Source: Hymenobacter psychrophilus | GTDB taxonomy: Bacteria > Bacteroidota > Bacteroidia > Cytophagales > Hymenobacteraceae | DNA length: 64,000 nucleotides | Reading direction: 5' to 3' | NCBI RefSeq assembly: GCF_900107135.1 | Contig: NZ_FNOV01000001.1 | Coordinates: 124,001 to 188,000 of the forward strand | Part shown: positions 8,466-16,478 of the stretch, in pieces | Layout: the number at the start of each line of letters is the position of its first letter | How positions within the stretch are numbered: the first letter of the stretch is position 1 | Translations under genes and position numbers: made by a program | The notes under the pieces: generated by a model | The model's input: only the letters and a program-made list of their open reading frames with translations | Told to the model about the DNA's origin: nothing | Database searches by the model: none

Positions 8466-9485
8466 ATGACTGACAACGAAACCAACCTCAGCCGCCGCCG
8501 GGCCGTGAGTGGCCTGGGCGCCGCCGGACTGGCCGTGGCCGCCGGGCCGCTGCTGGCCGCCGATGCCGCTACAGGTGGCGGTGGGGCCGCCGCCGCGCCC
8601 GCCGTACCGCTCGAAAATCCGCTGACCAAGTACCCGCGCCCGCCCTTCAAAAGCCAGGAGCAGCCCTGGCCGGGGCTGGCCTCCAAAATGGACCCGCGCC
8701 CCGACCACGGCGAGCAGAGCTACAAGGGCTCGGGCCGCCTGAAGGGCCTGCGCGCCCTGATTACAGGCGGCGACTCGGGCATGGGCCGCGCCGCCGCCAT
8801 TGCCTACGCCCGCGAAGGCGCCGATGTGGCCATCAATTACCTGCCCGCCGAAGAGGCCGATGCCCGCGAGGTAATCGAGCTGATTAAAAAGGCCGGCCAG
8901 AAAGGCGTGGCCATTCCGGGCGACTTGCGCGACGAGGCGTTCTGCCAGAAGTTGGTGGCCGAAACCGTGCGCCAGCTCGGCGGCCTCGATATTGTGGTGA
9001 ACAACGCCGGCCGGCAGCAGCAGCGCCAGTCGATTCTGGACCTGAGCACCGAGGATTTCGATGCCACGATGAAAACCAACATTTACGCGCCGTTCTGGAT
9101 CATCAAGGCCGCGCTGCCCCACCTCAAGCCCGGCTCGTCCATCATCGGCTCGACTTCGGAGCAGGCCAACGACCCCTCGGCCAACCTCTACGACTACGCC
9201 CAGACCAAGGCGGCCACTACCAACTACGTGCGCAGCCTGGCCAAGCAGCTGGCTCCCAAAGGTATCCGCGTCAACGGCGTGGCCCCCGGCCCCATCTGGA
9301 CGCCGTTGCAGATAAGCGGCGGCGCCACCCAGGAAGACGTGCAGAAGTTCGGTGGCAAAACCCCCATGGGCCGCCCTGGCCAGCCAGCCGAGTTGGGCTC
9401 CATCTACGTGCAGCTCGCCGACCCCCAGGCCAGCTACGCCACCGGCCAGGTATACGGCGCCATGGGCGGCAACGGCACGCCGTAG
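8466..9485 (+). CDS. SDR family oxidoreductase with a twin-arginine-like leader
   Basis: A 339-residue short-chain dehydrogenase/reductase of the YghA/YhdF type (NADP-dependent aldehyde or sugar dehydrogenases). Visible motifs are the Rossmann glycine motif TGGDSGMG (100-107), NNAG (179-182), catalytic Ser in GSTSEQ (229-233), and YAQTK with Tyr244 and Lys248. The family usually has a 40-50 residue N-terminal extension with the LTKYPRPPF and PWPG segments, and both are present (53-70). The N-terminus carries SRRRAVSGLGAAGLAVAAG, which resembles a Tat leader, followed by an Ala-rich stretch, so the enzyme may be exported folded with its cofactor. The typical substrate is unknown. A rho-independent terminator follows about 90 bases after the stop. 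Confidence 0.9.
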   Translation: MTDNETNLSRRRAVSGLGAAGLAVAAGPLLAADAATGGGGAAAAPAVPLENPLTKYPRPPFKSQEQPWPGLASKMDPRPDHGEQSYKGSGRLKGLRALITGGDSGMGRAAAIAYAREGADVAINYLPAEEADAREVIELIKKAGQKGVAIPGDLRDEAFCQKLVAETVRQLGGLDIVVNNAGRQQQRQSILDLSTEDFDATMKTNIYAPFWIIKAALPHLKPGSSIIGSTSEQANDPSANLYDYAQTKAATTNYVRSLAKQLAPKGIRVNGVAPGPIWTPLQISGGATQEDVQKFGGKTPMGRPGQPAELGSIYVQLADPQASYATGQVYGAMGGNGTP

Positions 9486-9573
9486 GGGCCTCACCCCCCC
9501 CTGTCCCCACGGGGCCGGCCCTTGGTTCGCTCGATGCGCGAAGCCTCTGGGAGGGGGGCGGAGGCTAGTAATG

Positions 9574-9608
9574 AAAAGGTCCCGACGCTGTTGCGGCGGG
9601 GCCTTTTT
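9574..9608 (+). terminator. Rho-independent terminator after the SDR gene
   Basis: A 10-bp stem (AAAAGGTCCC paired with GGGGCCTTTT, one G-T pair) with a 14-base loop and a short T run. It separates the SDR gene from the toxin-antitoxin pair that starts 40 bases later. Confidence 0.75.
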
Positions 9609-9649
9609 CGTTACCTTTCGTTATCTCCCTCCTCTACAAACCTGCCATT

Positions 9650-9883
9650 ATGAATTCCGCCATTATCCACGAACATATTGCGCTCAATCCAGAAGTACGC
9701 TTTGGCAAGCCCATCGTGAAGGGTACGCGCACGACGGTAGCCGAGGTGCTAGAGATGCTGGCCAACGGCATGAGCGCAAGTGATATAGCTGAGGACTTCC
9801 CAGCCATCGGGCCGGAGCAGGTACGCGCCTGCCTCCTGTACGCCGCTTATAAAGAAAGCATAGTGCTACTCGCAGTAGCCTAA
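9650..9883 (+). CDS. DUF433 antitoxin
   Basis: A 77-residue protein of the DUF433 family, small winged-helix proteins known as antitoxins paired with PIN-like toxins. The signature HEHIALNPEVRFGKPIVKGT (about 8-27) with RTTVAEVLEMLANGMSASDI (28-47) and the closing helix GPEQVRACLLYAAY are all present. It presumably binds its own promoter and neutralises the toxin encoded five bases downstream. The promoter should be in the short gap after the terminator at 9574. Assignment of both the family and the pairing is strong. Confidence 0.88.
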   Translation: MNSAIIHEHIALNPEVRFGKPIVKGTRTTVAEVLEMLANGMSASDIAEDFPAIGPEQVRACLLYAAYKESIVLLAVA

Positions 9884-9888
9884 GAAGT

Positions 9889-10230
9889 ATGCGCCTGCTC
9901 CTGGATGAAAATATTTCTTGGCGGCTCGTCGCTTATTTGCGCCCGCATTGCGCGGCCGTGGTGCACGTTCGCGACCTTAACCTAGATAGCAGCCCCGACA
10001 CCAGCATCTGGCGCTACGCCCGGCAGCACGGCTACGACGTGCTGACCAAGGATGAGGATTTCTTGCGGCTGGTACTGGCCGAGGGCTTCCCGCCCCGCGT
10101 GGTCGCTGTGCAGAATGCCCAGGTGCCGGTTGCCCGACTCGCGGAGTTCCTATTGGCCCGGCTGCCGCAGCTACGCGAGTTTCTGGGGGAGCAGCAGGAG
10201 TTTGGGTTTGTGGTGCTACGGGTTGTGTAG
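9889..10230 (+). CDS. DUF5615 PIN-like toxin (putative RNase)
   Basis: A 113-residue DUF5615 protein, a PIN-like nuclease fold used as the toxin partner of DUF433 antitoxins. Acidic active-site candidates are seen at LLLDENIS (Asp6, Glu7), in SSPDTSIW (Asp38) and in LTKDEDF (Asp55 to Asp57), spaced as expected for PIN-type metal binding. The start ATG is five bases after the antitoxin stop, so the two are co-translated in the order antitoxin-toxin. The gene converges with the DUF3592-like gene at 10240, only nine bases away, with no obvious terminator between. Degradation of cellular RNA is the family expectation, not something shown here. Confidence 0.85.
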   Translation: MRLLLDENISWRLVAYLRPHCAAVVHVRDLNLDSSPDTSIWRYARQHGYDVLTKDEDFLRLVLAEGFPPRVVAVQNAQVPVARLAEFLLARLPQLREFLGEQQEFGFVVLRVV

Positions 10231-10239
10231 CTGTTTTCT

Positions 10240-10641
10240 TTAGTAGTTGAGGCTCACATAAAATCCGCACCATATTATGGCGGCAAAGAGAGCATAGGGC
10301 CACCATTCCCTTACGCCGAATGGCTCGGCTCCAATAAGGAATACTGTCGGATAGCTGGGGTCGTAGCGTAACTGAACCAATTGGTTTGCCTGATACCGTG
10401 CCGGGTAGCGGTCAACACTGTAACGTGCTACTATCCACCCGTGCTGCTCAGTAAAAAATCGAATTACTGGATAGTGTGCCATCGTCTCATTGTCTGCTTC
10501 GTCTTCGACCAGTTTTAGCACCGTACCCGTCGCCAGCACACCGTGCGTTTGAAACCAGCGCTTTTTTCGATAGACGGAGTAGGCCATCGCCGCCGGAATT
10601 GCCAGCACAACAAGGAGAAGAATGAATTGACTAGTCGTCAT
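10240..10641 (-). CDS. DUF3592-like membrane protein (133 aa)
   Basis: A 133-residue protein with one TM helix at each end (residues about 6-24 and 113-131) and a soluble middle of the DUF3592 type: GVLATGTVLKLV, then YPVIRFFT, RYPARYQANQLVQLRYDPSYPTVFLI. In this family the middle is a small beta domain held near the membrane; function unknown. I start at the ATG at 10641 because the longer frame needs a GTG and adds nine unlikely residues. It lies 16 bases after a broken paralogue (10658-10967) and is probably transcribed with it, and perhaps with the AAA+ ATPase gene upstream. Confidence 0.7.
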   Translation of the reverse strand: MTTSQFILLLVVLAIPAAMAYSVYRKKRWFQTHGVLATGTVLKLVEDEADNETMAHYPVIRFFTEQHGWIVARYSVDRYPARYQANQLVQLRYDPSYPTVFLIGAEPFGVREWWPYALFAAIIWCGFYVSLNY

Positions 10642-10657
10642 GCTACAAATACCTGAT

Positions 10658-10967
10658 TTACGCTGCACCCAACGACTTCCAGAGAAGAAAAGAGCCCAAA
10701 ACTAGACCAGCTATTCCCAACAGTGTTATGCTGGTGTAACCTTCAGGAGAATCTACATCGTCTGCGTTGGTCTTGGAAATTAACCTTGAAGTGGCTGATA
10801 TACCCTTCCCTTACTTCAGTCAGGTTTGTATCTGTAATAACGGACGAAGTAAGGATGCCGTGCTCACGCAGGTAGCGGTTGAGGCGGAGTTGCCGGATGG
10901 TATCCCAGAGAATGAATAAACCGCATAGAAAGCAAATCGCGCTTACGAGAAGGGAAACGTAATCCAT
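10658..10967 (-). pseudogene. Frameshifted DUF3592-like membrane gene
   Basis: The first frame (10967 to 10743) encodes an N-terminal TM helix (DYVSLLVSAICFLCGLFIL) and REHGILTSSVI, parallel to THGVLATGTVL of the next gene, but ends in an unnatural tail RRRCRFS. Shifting the frame by one base near 10775 reads TNADDVDSPEGYTSIT and then a second TM helix (LLGIAGLVLGSFLLW) ending at a TAA at 10658, just before the next gene. The two frames together give both TM helices of a DUF3592-like protein but lack most of the soluble middle. I read it as a paralogue damaged by a frameshift and probably an internal deletion. It starts ten bases after the ATPase stop. Confidence 0.6.
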
Positions 10968-10977
10968 ATCGCATCAA

Positions 10978-13900
10978 CTATCCCTTCAACACCTCCCGAA
11001 TCCCGCTCAACCCGCCGGTAATGCCTTCCAGCTTGTCGAGTAGCTGCAGGAGCTGACCGGCGCCGGAGTTGCGCAGGTTGGCCTGGTAGGTGGCTTTGAT
11101 TTCCTGCCAGCGGGCGGTTTCGGCGGGAGTTTGCCAGCCCAGCAGCTCGCGGAGCTTGAGCAGGTTGGCCTCGGTGGCGCTGGTCAGGGTTTGGGCCTCG
11201 CTGGCGTAGTGGGCGGCCAGCAGGTCCGTTATTTCCTGGTCGTTCATCACGGGGCGCACCTTTTCGGCCAGCTTGTTCATGTTGCGGTACGAGCCCTGGA
11301 GCTTGAAGGGCGGCTCGGTGCGGTAGGCGTCGGCCTGGGCAGCCGAGGCAATGTAGGCGGCATTCACGCGGGCCACTACGTCGCGCAGGCGCAGCAGCTG
11401 GCGCAGCACGGCCACGTACTCGTTCAGCTCCTCAGGCGAGTGGTTGCCCTCGAAGGTTAGGCCCTCGGCCGAGCCGGTTTCGGCCAGGCGCAGCAGCGCG
11501 GGCACGTCCTGCGGGCTCTGGGTGGCCAGGCGGGCCAGGGTGGGGTGGCTGGTAAGGGCGTTTTCGAGGTAGGAGAGGCGGAACGCGGCCTCGGAGCCGG
11601 CCGTGAGGATGTCGCCGAGGTTGTAGATGTCGGCGCGGTTGGCCAGCATGTCGGGCAGCTGGAACACGTCGCCGCTTTCGGTGTAGGGGTTGCCGGCCAT
11701 CACCACGGCCACCTTGCGGCCCCGGAAGTCGTAGGTGCGGGGGTGGCCGCGGTACACGCCCTCAATCTGGCGCTGGGCGTCGCAGAGCGAGATAAATTTC
11801 TGCAGAAATTCGGGGTGGCAGTGCTGGATGTCGTCGACGTAAATCATCACGTTGTCGCCCATCTCGAAGGCCAGGTTCAGCTTTTCCAGCTCCTGCCGGG
11901 CCCCGGCGTTCGGGGCCTGGGCCGGGTCGAGGCTGGTTACCGAGTGGCCGATGGCCGGGCCGTTGATTTTCATGAAGATGAGCCCCAGGCGGTTGGCCAC
12001 GTACTCCATGAGCGTGGTTTTGCCGTAGCCAGGGGGCGAAATCAGCAGCAGCAGGCCCATCAGGTCGGTGCGCTTGCCCTCGCCGGCCGTGCCGATCTGC
12101 TTGGCCAGGTTGGCCCCAATCAGCGGCAGATACACTTGGTCGATGAGCTGGTTGCGCACGAACGAGGTGAGTACCCGGGGCCGGAAGCTCTCCAGCCGCA
12201 AGGCCGCCGTGGCCTCGGCCACGCGCTGCTTTTTCAGAGCCTGGAAGGCCTCGAATTGCGGCACCGTGCGCTGCTCGTGGTGCAGCAGCCGGCGGCGGAA
12301 GGCAGGGAAATCGAGGGGATAGTCGGTGCCGTTGAGGCGCGGGTGGGTGCCCTGGAAGCCGGGGAGGATTTCGCGGGTAGGAGTGGGCACGATGCGGGCG
12401 GCGTCGAAGGAGTCAGTGAGCAGCAGGAGCGCCACCTCACCCCCCGGTCCCCGCAAATGCTCCATGCGCATTACCTCGGGAAGAGGGGGAGCCTGACGAT
12501 TGGTATCGTCAGAATCGTTGGGCAACTTCTCGTCTTCGTTTTGAGAGAGAAGTGTTGATTGCGTTTTTGAAGTAGAAGCCGAGCCGTCTGCTGACGACTG
12601 GCTCCCCCCTCTCCCCGAGGAGAGGGGGGCCGGGGGGGTGAGGTGCGACGCCTGCACCCACTGCCGCACCAGCGCAAACTGGGCCACCGGCTGGCCCGCC
12701 AGCGCCGCTACCGACTGCCCAAACAACTCACTCGCCCGCCGCTCCTGGAGCTGCTGCTGAAACTGTCGGTACAGCGCGGCCGCTTCCTGGGAAATAGGGA
12801 ATTCGTTTTTAGTGCTTAGCGCCTGGTGATTAGTGCTTAGGTTGTTCTGGGCAGCCTTGTCATTCTTCTTGGCTTTGACTGGCTCGGGAATATCAGCTAG
12901 CTCAGTAGGAAGGCCATTTTTAATTAAAGAATTGAACAGGAACTCGCCCGCTTCCTGCACCTGATCCAGCGTAAAGAGGCCGGTTTGCTGGGCAAAGTGC
13001 TCGACGGCGGTTTGCAGCTCGGCTTGCAGGGCGTCGAACTGGCGGGAATCGGGGAAGACCTGCAGCAGCGTGCTGATGCCCTGGAGCTGGCGCTGCCAGT
13101 GGGCGCGTTGGGCGGGGTCAGCGAAGCGGAGCCAGAAAAGGGCGGCGGCGGTGCGGGTGTCGGCGGGGTAGCGCAGCAGGTTGGCAGTGCGGGTGAGGCG
13201 CACCAGGGCCGCCAGCAGCTTGGCCGCGTCGTGGTCGTGGACGCCTTTGAGGTAGCCCTCGGCGTAGCGCGGGGCCATGAACTGCTGCACGTAGCTTAGC
13301 AACTCGGCCTCGCTTAGGTGCGAGAGGTCGGTTACCGACAGCACGGCGAGGCGGCCGGCTTCGGGGTCGGCGGGCAGGGGGTGGTGGGCGGCTTGCAGGA
13401 TGCGCCAGGCCAGGAACTCGGCCCGGTACACGTCGGGGCTTTCCGATACCACCGTCTGGTCCCAGACCGGGCGGGCGGCCAGCAGGGCCTCGTCTTCAAT
13501 GGGCTGGAAGAAATTGGTGCCGGTGAGGTGGTAGAACAGGGCGTCGTCGCGCTGCACCACCGTCAGCTCCAGCGGCTGGGTGTTCACGGTGAAGGCGTAG
13601 GGGCCAAACCTGATGGTCTGGCCGCCGTCGGCGTAGAGGTCGGCCCGGTCGCGGAGCTGGCGCACGGCGTTTTCGCGCAGGGTTTTCAGGCGGCTCTGCA
13701 CGTCGTCGGCCTTCACCGGGTCGCCCAGCGCCAGCAGCTCGCGGGCGGTCTGGCGCACCTTCTCCACCATCAAATCCGAAGCGAAGTAGCCCCCGATATC
13801 GGCCACCGACTCCAGGCGGGCCAGGCGGCTCTGCACGGCTTTCAGCAGGCGCTCGGCGCTTTGCAGCAGGGCCGAGGCGCGCTGGTTGCGGGCGGCCACC

Positions 13901-16134
13901 AGGGCCACTTTCTTGGCCTCGAAGGCCTCCACCACCTGCTCGCGACGGGTGGTGAGCTGCTCGATAAACTGGTCGAAATCGGGGTAGCGGCCCTCCAGCT
14001 CTTCGAGCTGCACCATGAGCTTGGTCAGGTACTCGTCGCACTTGGCGGGCGTGTCGGCCAGGTCGAGGTAGTTGGTGAGGGCCTGCTCCAGCAGCTTGAG
14101 CTGGGCCGTGAACTGGGCCTGGGCCTCGGTGCCGGCCAGCGCCTGCCGCCGCCGCTTCAGGCTGGCCCGAATCTGGTTGAAGCGGGCGTACACCGTCGAA
14201 ATCCGGTCGATGATGGCCGTGGTCTGGGTGGGGTCGGGGATGGGCAGGTTGCTCACCACCTCAATCAGCAGCTCCAGCTCCTGGGCTAGGGCCGTAGTTT
14301 CGCGCTCCCGCTCGTCGGCTTCCACGGTCTTCTGCACCTTTTCCACCGCGTCGGCAATGGTTTGCACGCGCTGCTCGTAGGGGGCCAGCGCGTCGTCGCG
14401 GAGCAGGAACTCCACCGTCTGCTGGGCCACTTCCTGACTTAGCGTTTCGAGGGTGGCGGCCTGTTCTTCCACGGCCGGCAGCGCCACGTAGCGCAGCTCC
14501 TTAAGGGCCACCACGGCCCCGCGCACGGTGCGCAATTCGCCCAGCAGCTGCACGAAACCCGTTACGTCGTCGGGGGCGGTGCGGCGGATGCGGTCGGTTA
14601 GCTCGGCGGCCTGCCCGAAAACGTTCTGGGTTTGCTCGGCGGTGCTTTTGCGGATGGCCCGCACCTTGTCGAACTCCTCCACGGCGGCCGTGGCGGCCTG
14701 GCGGATGTCGGCCAGTGGCTCGGCCATATTCTGGGCGGCGGGCTCGCGCAGCCAGTGGTAGGTGTCGGTGAGGGCCGTGGTCTGGCGGATAAGGTCGAGG
14801 TAGAGCCCGGCGTACGAATCTTCCTTGCCCGTGAGCGTGAGCACCTCCTGCACCTCGCTCATGGCCCGCACGATTTCCTTGTTGCCCAGCTTGTAAAGGT
14901 AGGAATCGGAGGTAACCGGCAGCTCGAAATCAGGCCCCGTGAAGGGCGTCTGCCAGATTTGCACCGCGTGGTGCTTCTTGGGCTCCTCGTCGGTGCGGAA
15001 GTAGCACAGCTCCCCGTTCTCAAACACCGCGTAGCCGTGGCACACGATGGGGTTGTCCACGCGCTGGGCGATGCGGTTGTAGCTCAGCAGCAGGTACAGG
15101 CCGCTGTCCTTGTTGTAGAAAACGTACAGGAAATCCTCGCCGTTGGGCGAAGTGAGGCGCTTTTCGAACAGCATGTCGCGCAGGCCGTTGTCGAAGAGCT
15201 TGTTGTCGCCGGTCTGCAAATAGAAGCCGTGCGGGAAAATGAGGCCCTGGCCGTCGGGCAGCAGCACGCAGGCATCGGCCAGGGCATCGAGCCGCTGGGC
15301 CTTTTTGAGCTTGTAATTGAAGATGAAGTAGCGGTACGCGGCTTCCTGGTAGGGCCGGATTTTGAGCAGCACCAGATTGCCCACCACCGCGTAATAGATT
15401 TCCGAGTCGTCGAGGGTCTGGTCCTTGTCATCGACCGGCTCGCTCAGAATACCGCGCCCGGTAGCAGTGTTATTCTCGACTTTAATGGTGAGGTCGCCGC
15501 CCACGGTTTCCACAAACACCTTGTCTTCGATGCTGATGTGCGGGTGCCGGCCGCCGCGCTGCATGTCGCGGGTGGCGCGCTGCCAGGCAAACTCGTGCTG
15601 GGGCGGAAACGTGTACTCGTGGTCGGAGCGGTTGTCGAGGTAGGTGAGCGTGTCGCCCTGCATGAGCCACTTAAACGTCTTCACATCCGAAGCGCCCTTG
15701 CCGATGCGGAACACCATAAACAGGTGAGCCCCCAGCACCGCGAACTTCACGAACTGGGTGTGCTTGTAGTAGCGGTACAGGTTGCGGAACTCCTCCTCGA
15801 ACTTGGCATCGGCCAGCAACTCCAGTCCCAGCGGCCGGAATTCCTGGTTGTGGTAGTCGTACACGTTGAACACGTCGGCCAAATCGGGCTCGGCCTTGAG
15901 GCCCAGCACCACGTTGTAGCCAAAAATGAACTGCCCACCCACCGGCACCAGGTCCCAGGCCACGCAGTTGTATTCGGTGGTGATGCGGCCGGTGCCAATG
16001 AGGCGGGTATCCACGGCCCCGAACACCTGCTTGCGCTCGGTATTGAGGGTGTTGAGGCGCTGACGCAGCTCGTCGCCGCTGTTGCGCAGCCGGTTGCGCA
16101 GGATTTCGTAGGTGCCGGTTTCGAGTTGTTCCAT
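10978..16134 (-). CDS. Very large AAA+ ATPase (DUF3686-type 'DNA repair ATPase') linked to PspA and flotillin
   Basis: A 1718-residue cytoplasmic protein. The N-terminal 400 residues hold strand-rich repeats with the segment TEYNCVAWDLVPVGGQFIFG seen in proteins named DNA repair ATPase (DUF3686). A long coiled-coil part follows (about 440-850), and the AAA+ module is near the C-terminus: Walker A PPGYGKTT (1367-1374), Walker B MIYVDD (1430-1435), and VVMAGNPYTESGDVF as sensor 1 region, followed by a helical lid. Residues about 1163-1234 are a low-complexity insertion encoded by an intergenic-type palindromic element, and a nearby STNHQALSTK stretch (about 1105-1115) looks repeat-derived too. 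It is the last large gene of the PspA/flotillin run. The name DNA repair is by transfer; the context points to membrane stress, with the ATPase acting on PspA or flotillin assemblies. That role is inference. Confidence 0.85.
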   Translation of the reverse strand: MEQLETGTYEILRNRLRNSGDELRQRLNTLNTERKQVFGAVDTRLIGTGRITTEYNCVAWDLVPVGGQFIFGYNVVLGLKAEPDLADVFNVYDYHNQEFRPLGLELLADAKFEEEFRNLYRYYKHTQFVKFAVLGAHLFMVFRIGKGASDVKTFKWLMQGDTLTYLDNRSDHEYTFPPQHEFAWQRATRDMQRGGRHPHISIEDKVFVETVGGDLTIKVENNTATGRGILSEPVDDKDQTLDDSEIYYAVVGNLVLLKIRPYQEAAYRYFIFNYKLKKAQRLDALADACVLLPDGQGLIFPHGFYLQTGDNKLFDNGLRDMLFEKRLTSPNGEDFLYVFYNKDSGLYLLLSYNRIAQRVDNPIVCHGYAVFENGELCYFRTDEEPKKHHAVQIWQTPFTGPDFELPVTSDSYLYKLGNKEIVRAMSEVQEVLTLTGKEDSYAGLYLDLIRQTTALTDTYHWLREPAAQNMAEPLADIRQAATAAVEEFDKVRAIRKSTAEQTQNVFGQAAELTDRIRRTAPDDVTGFVQLLGELRTVRGAVVALKELRYVALPAVEEQAATLETLSQEVAQQTVEFLLRDDALAPYEQRVQTIADAVEKVQKTVEADERERETTALAQELELLIEVVSNLPIPDPTQTTAIIDRISTVYARFNQIRASLKRRRQALAGTEAQAQFTAQLKLLEQALTNYLDLADTPAKCDEYLTKLMVQLEELEGRYPDFDQFIEQLTTRREQVVEAFEAKKVALVAARNQRASALLQSAERLLKAVQSRLARLESVADIGGYFASDLMVEKVRQTARELLALGDPVKADDVQSRLKTLRENAVRQLRDRADLYADGGQTIRFGPYAFTVNTQPLELTVVQRDDALFYHLTGTNFFQPIEDEALLAARPVWDQTVVSESPDVYRAEFLAWRILQAAHHPLPADPEAGRLAVLSVTDLSHLSEAELLSYVQQFMAPRYAEGYLKGVHDHDAAKLLAALVRLTRTANLLRYPADTRTAAALFWLRFADPAQRAHWQRQLQGISTLLQVFPDSRQFDALQAELQTAVEHFAQQTGLFTLDQVQEAGEFLFNSLIKNGLPTELADIPEPVKAKKNDKAAQNNLSTNHQALSTKNEFPISQEAAALYRQFQQQLQERRASELFGQSVAALAGQPVAQFALVRQWVQASHLTPPAPLSSGRGGSQSSADGSASTSKTQSTLLSQNEDEKLPNDSDDTNRQAPPLPEVMRMEHLRGPGGEVALLLLTDSFDAARIVPTPTREILPGFQGTHPRLNGTDYPLDFPAFRRRLLHHEQRTVPQFEAFQALKKQRVAEATAALRLESFRPRVLTSFVRNQLIDQVYLPLIGANLAKQIGTAGEGKRTDLMGLLLLISPPGYGKTTLMEYVANRLGLIFMKINGPAIGHSVTSLDPAQAPNAGARQELEKLNLAFEMGDNVMIYVDDIQHCHPEFLQKFISLCDAQRQIEGVYRGHPRTYDFRGRKVAVVMAGNPYTESGDVFQLPDMLANRADIYNLGDILTAGSEAAFRLSYLENALTSHPTLARLATQSPQDVPALLRLAETGSAEGLTFEGNHSPEELNEYVAVLRQLLRLRDVVARVNAAYIASAAQADAYRTEPPFKLQGSYRNMNKLAEKVRPVMNDQEITDLLAAHYASEAQTLTSATEANLLKLRELLGWQTPAETARWQEIKATYQANLRNSGAGQLLQLLDKLEGITGGLSGIREVLKG
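12434..12648. repeat. Palindromic element carried in frame inside the ATPase gene
   Basis: The segment starts with CCTCACCCCCCGG on the plus strand and ends with its near complement CCGGGGGGGTGAGG, and near the right end has the hairpin CCCCCTCTCC-CCGA-GGAGAGGGGG. The same ends and hairpin make up the intergenic palindrome at 16141-16454. In the ATPase it is translated as TPPAPLSSGRGG plus a Ser/Asp/Asn-rich stretch, with no stop in the reading frame. Confidence 0.65.
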
Positions 16135-16140
16135 TGTAGT

Positions 16141-16454
16141 CGCCTCACCCCCTGGCCCCCTCTCCGAAAAGGAGAGGGGGGACTAGCTTTTAATCTTAGT
16201 TAGAGCTAAAAGCTAGTCGGTGATTAGTAGAAATTAGAAGCTAAAAACTAGTTCCCCTCCTCAGCTGAGGAGGGGCTAGGGGTGGTTGATGCTGACGGAA
16301 CGATGCTATAACAGGTGGTTGACTGAGCAACGATTGTCAACCACCCCCAACCCCTCCTCAGCTGAGGAGGGGAGCTAGTTTTTAGCACTAGCTATAAAAA
16401 GCTAAAAGCTAGTTCCCCCTCTCCTTTTTCGGAGAGGGGGCTAGGGGGTGAGGC
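16141..16454. repeat. Nested inverted repeat between flotillin and ATPase genes
   Basis: This 314-base palindrome fills almost all of the 344-base gap. The outer arms (16141-16166 and 16429-16454) match over 26 bases with one mismatch. Each is followed inward by its own small hairpin (CCCCCTCTCC-GGAGAGGGGG). Inner arms of about 50 bases (about 16239-16289 and 16336-16386) pair again and each contains the perfect palindrome CCCCTCCTCAGCTGAGGAGGGG broken here at 20 bases. In RNA it would form a long branched hairpin, which may terminate or attenuate transcription from flotillin into the ATPase gene. Confidence 0.85.
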
Positions 16455-16478
16455 GCCCGTGAGGCACCCGCGTCAGGG

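Noticed and set aside
9490..9565. Sequence CCTCACCCCCCC...GGGAGGGGGGCGGAGG after the SDR gene as another copy of the palindromic element.
   Set aside because: Only the ends are similar and the inside does not pair well; a decayed copy is possible but not supported.
11545..16203. Plus-strand frames of up to 523 codons opposite the ATPase gene.
   Set aside because: Antisense artefacts of high GC; Gly/Val/His-rich with no recognisable fold, while the minus strand has Walker motifs.
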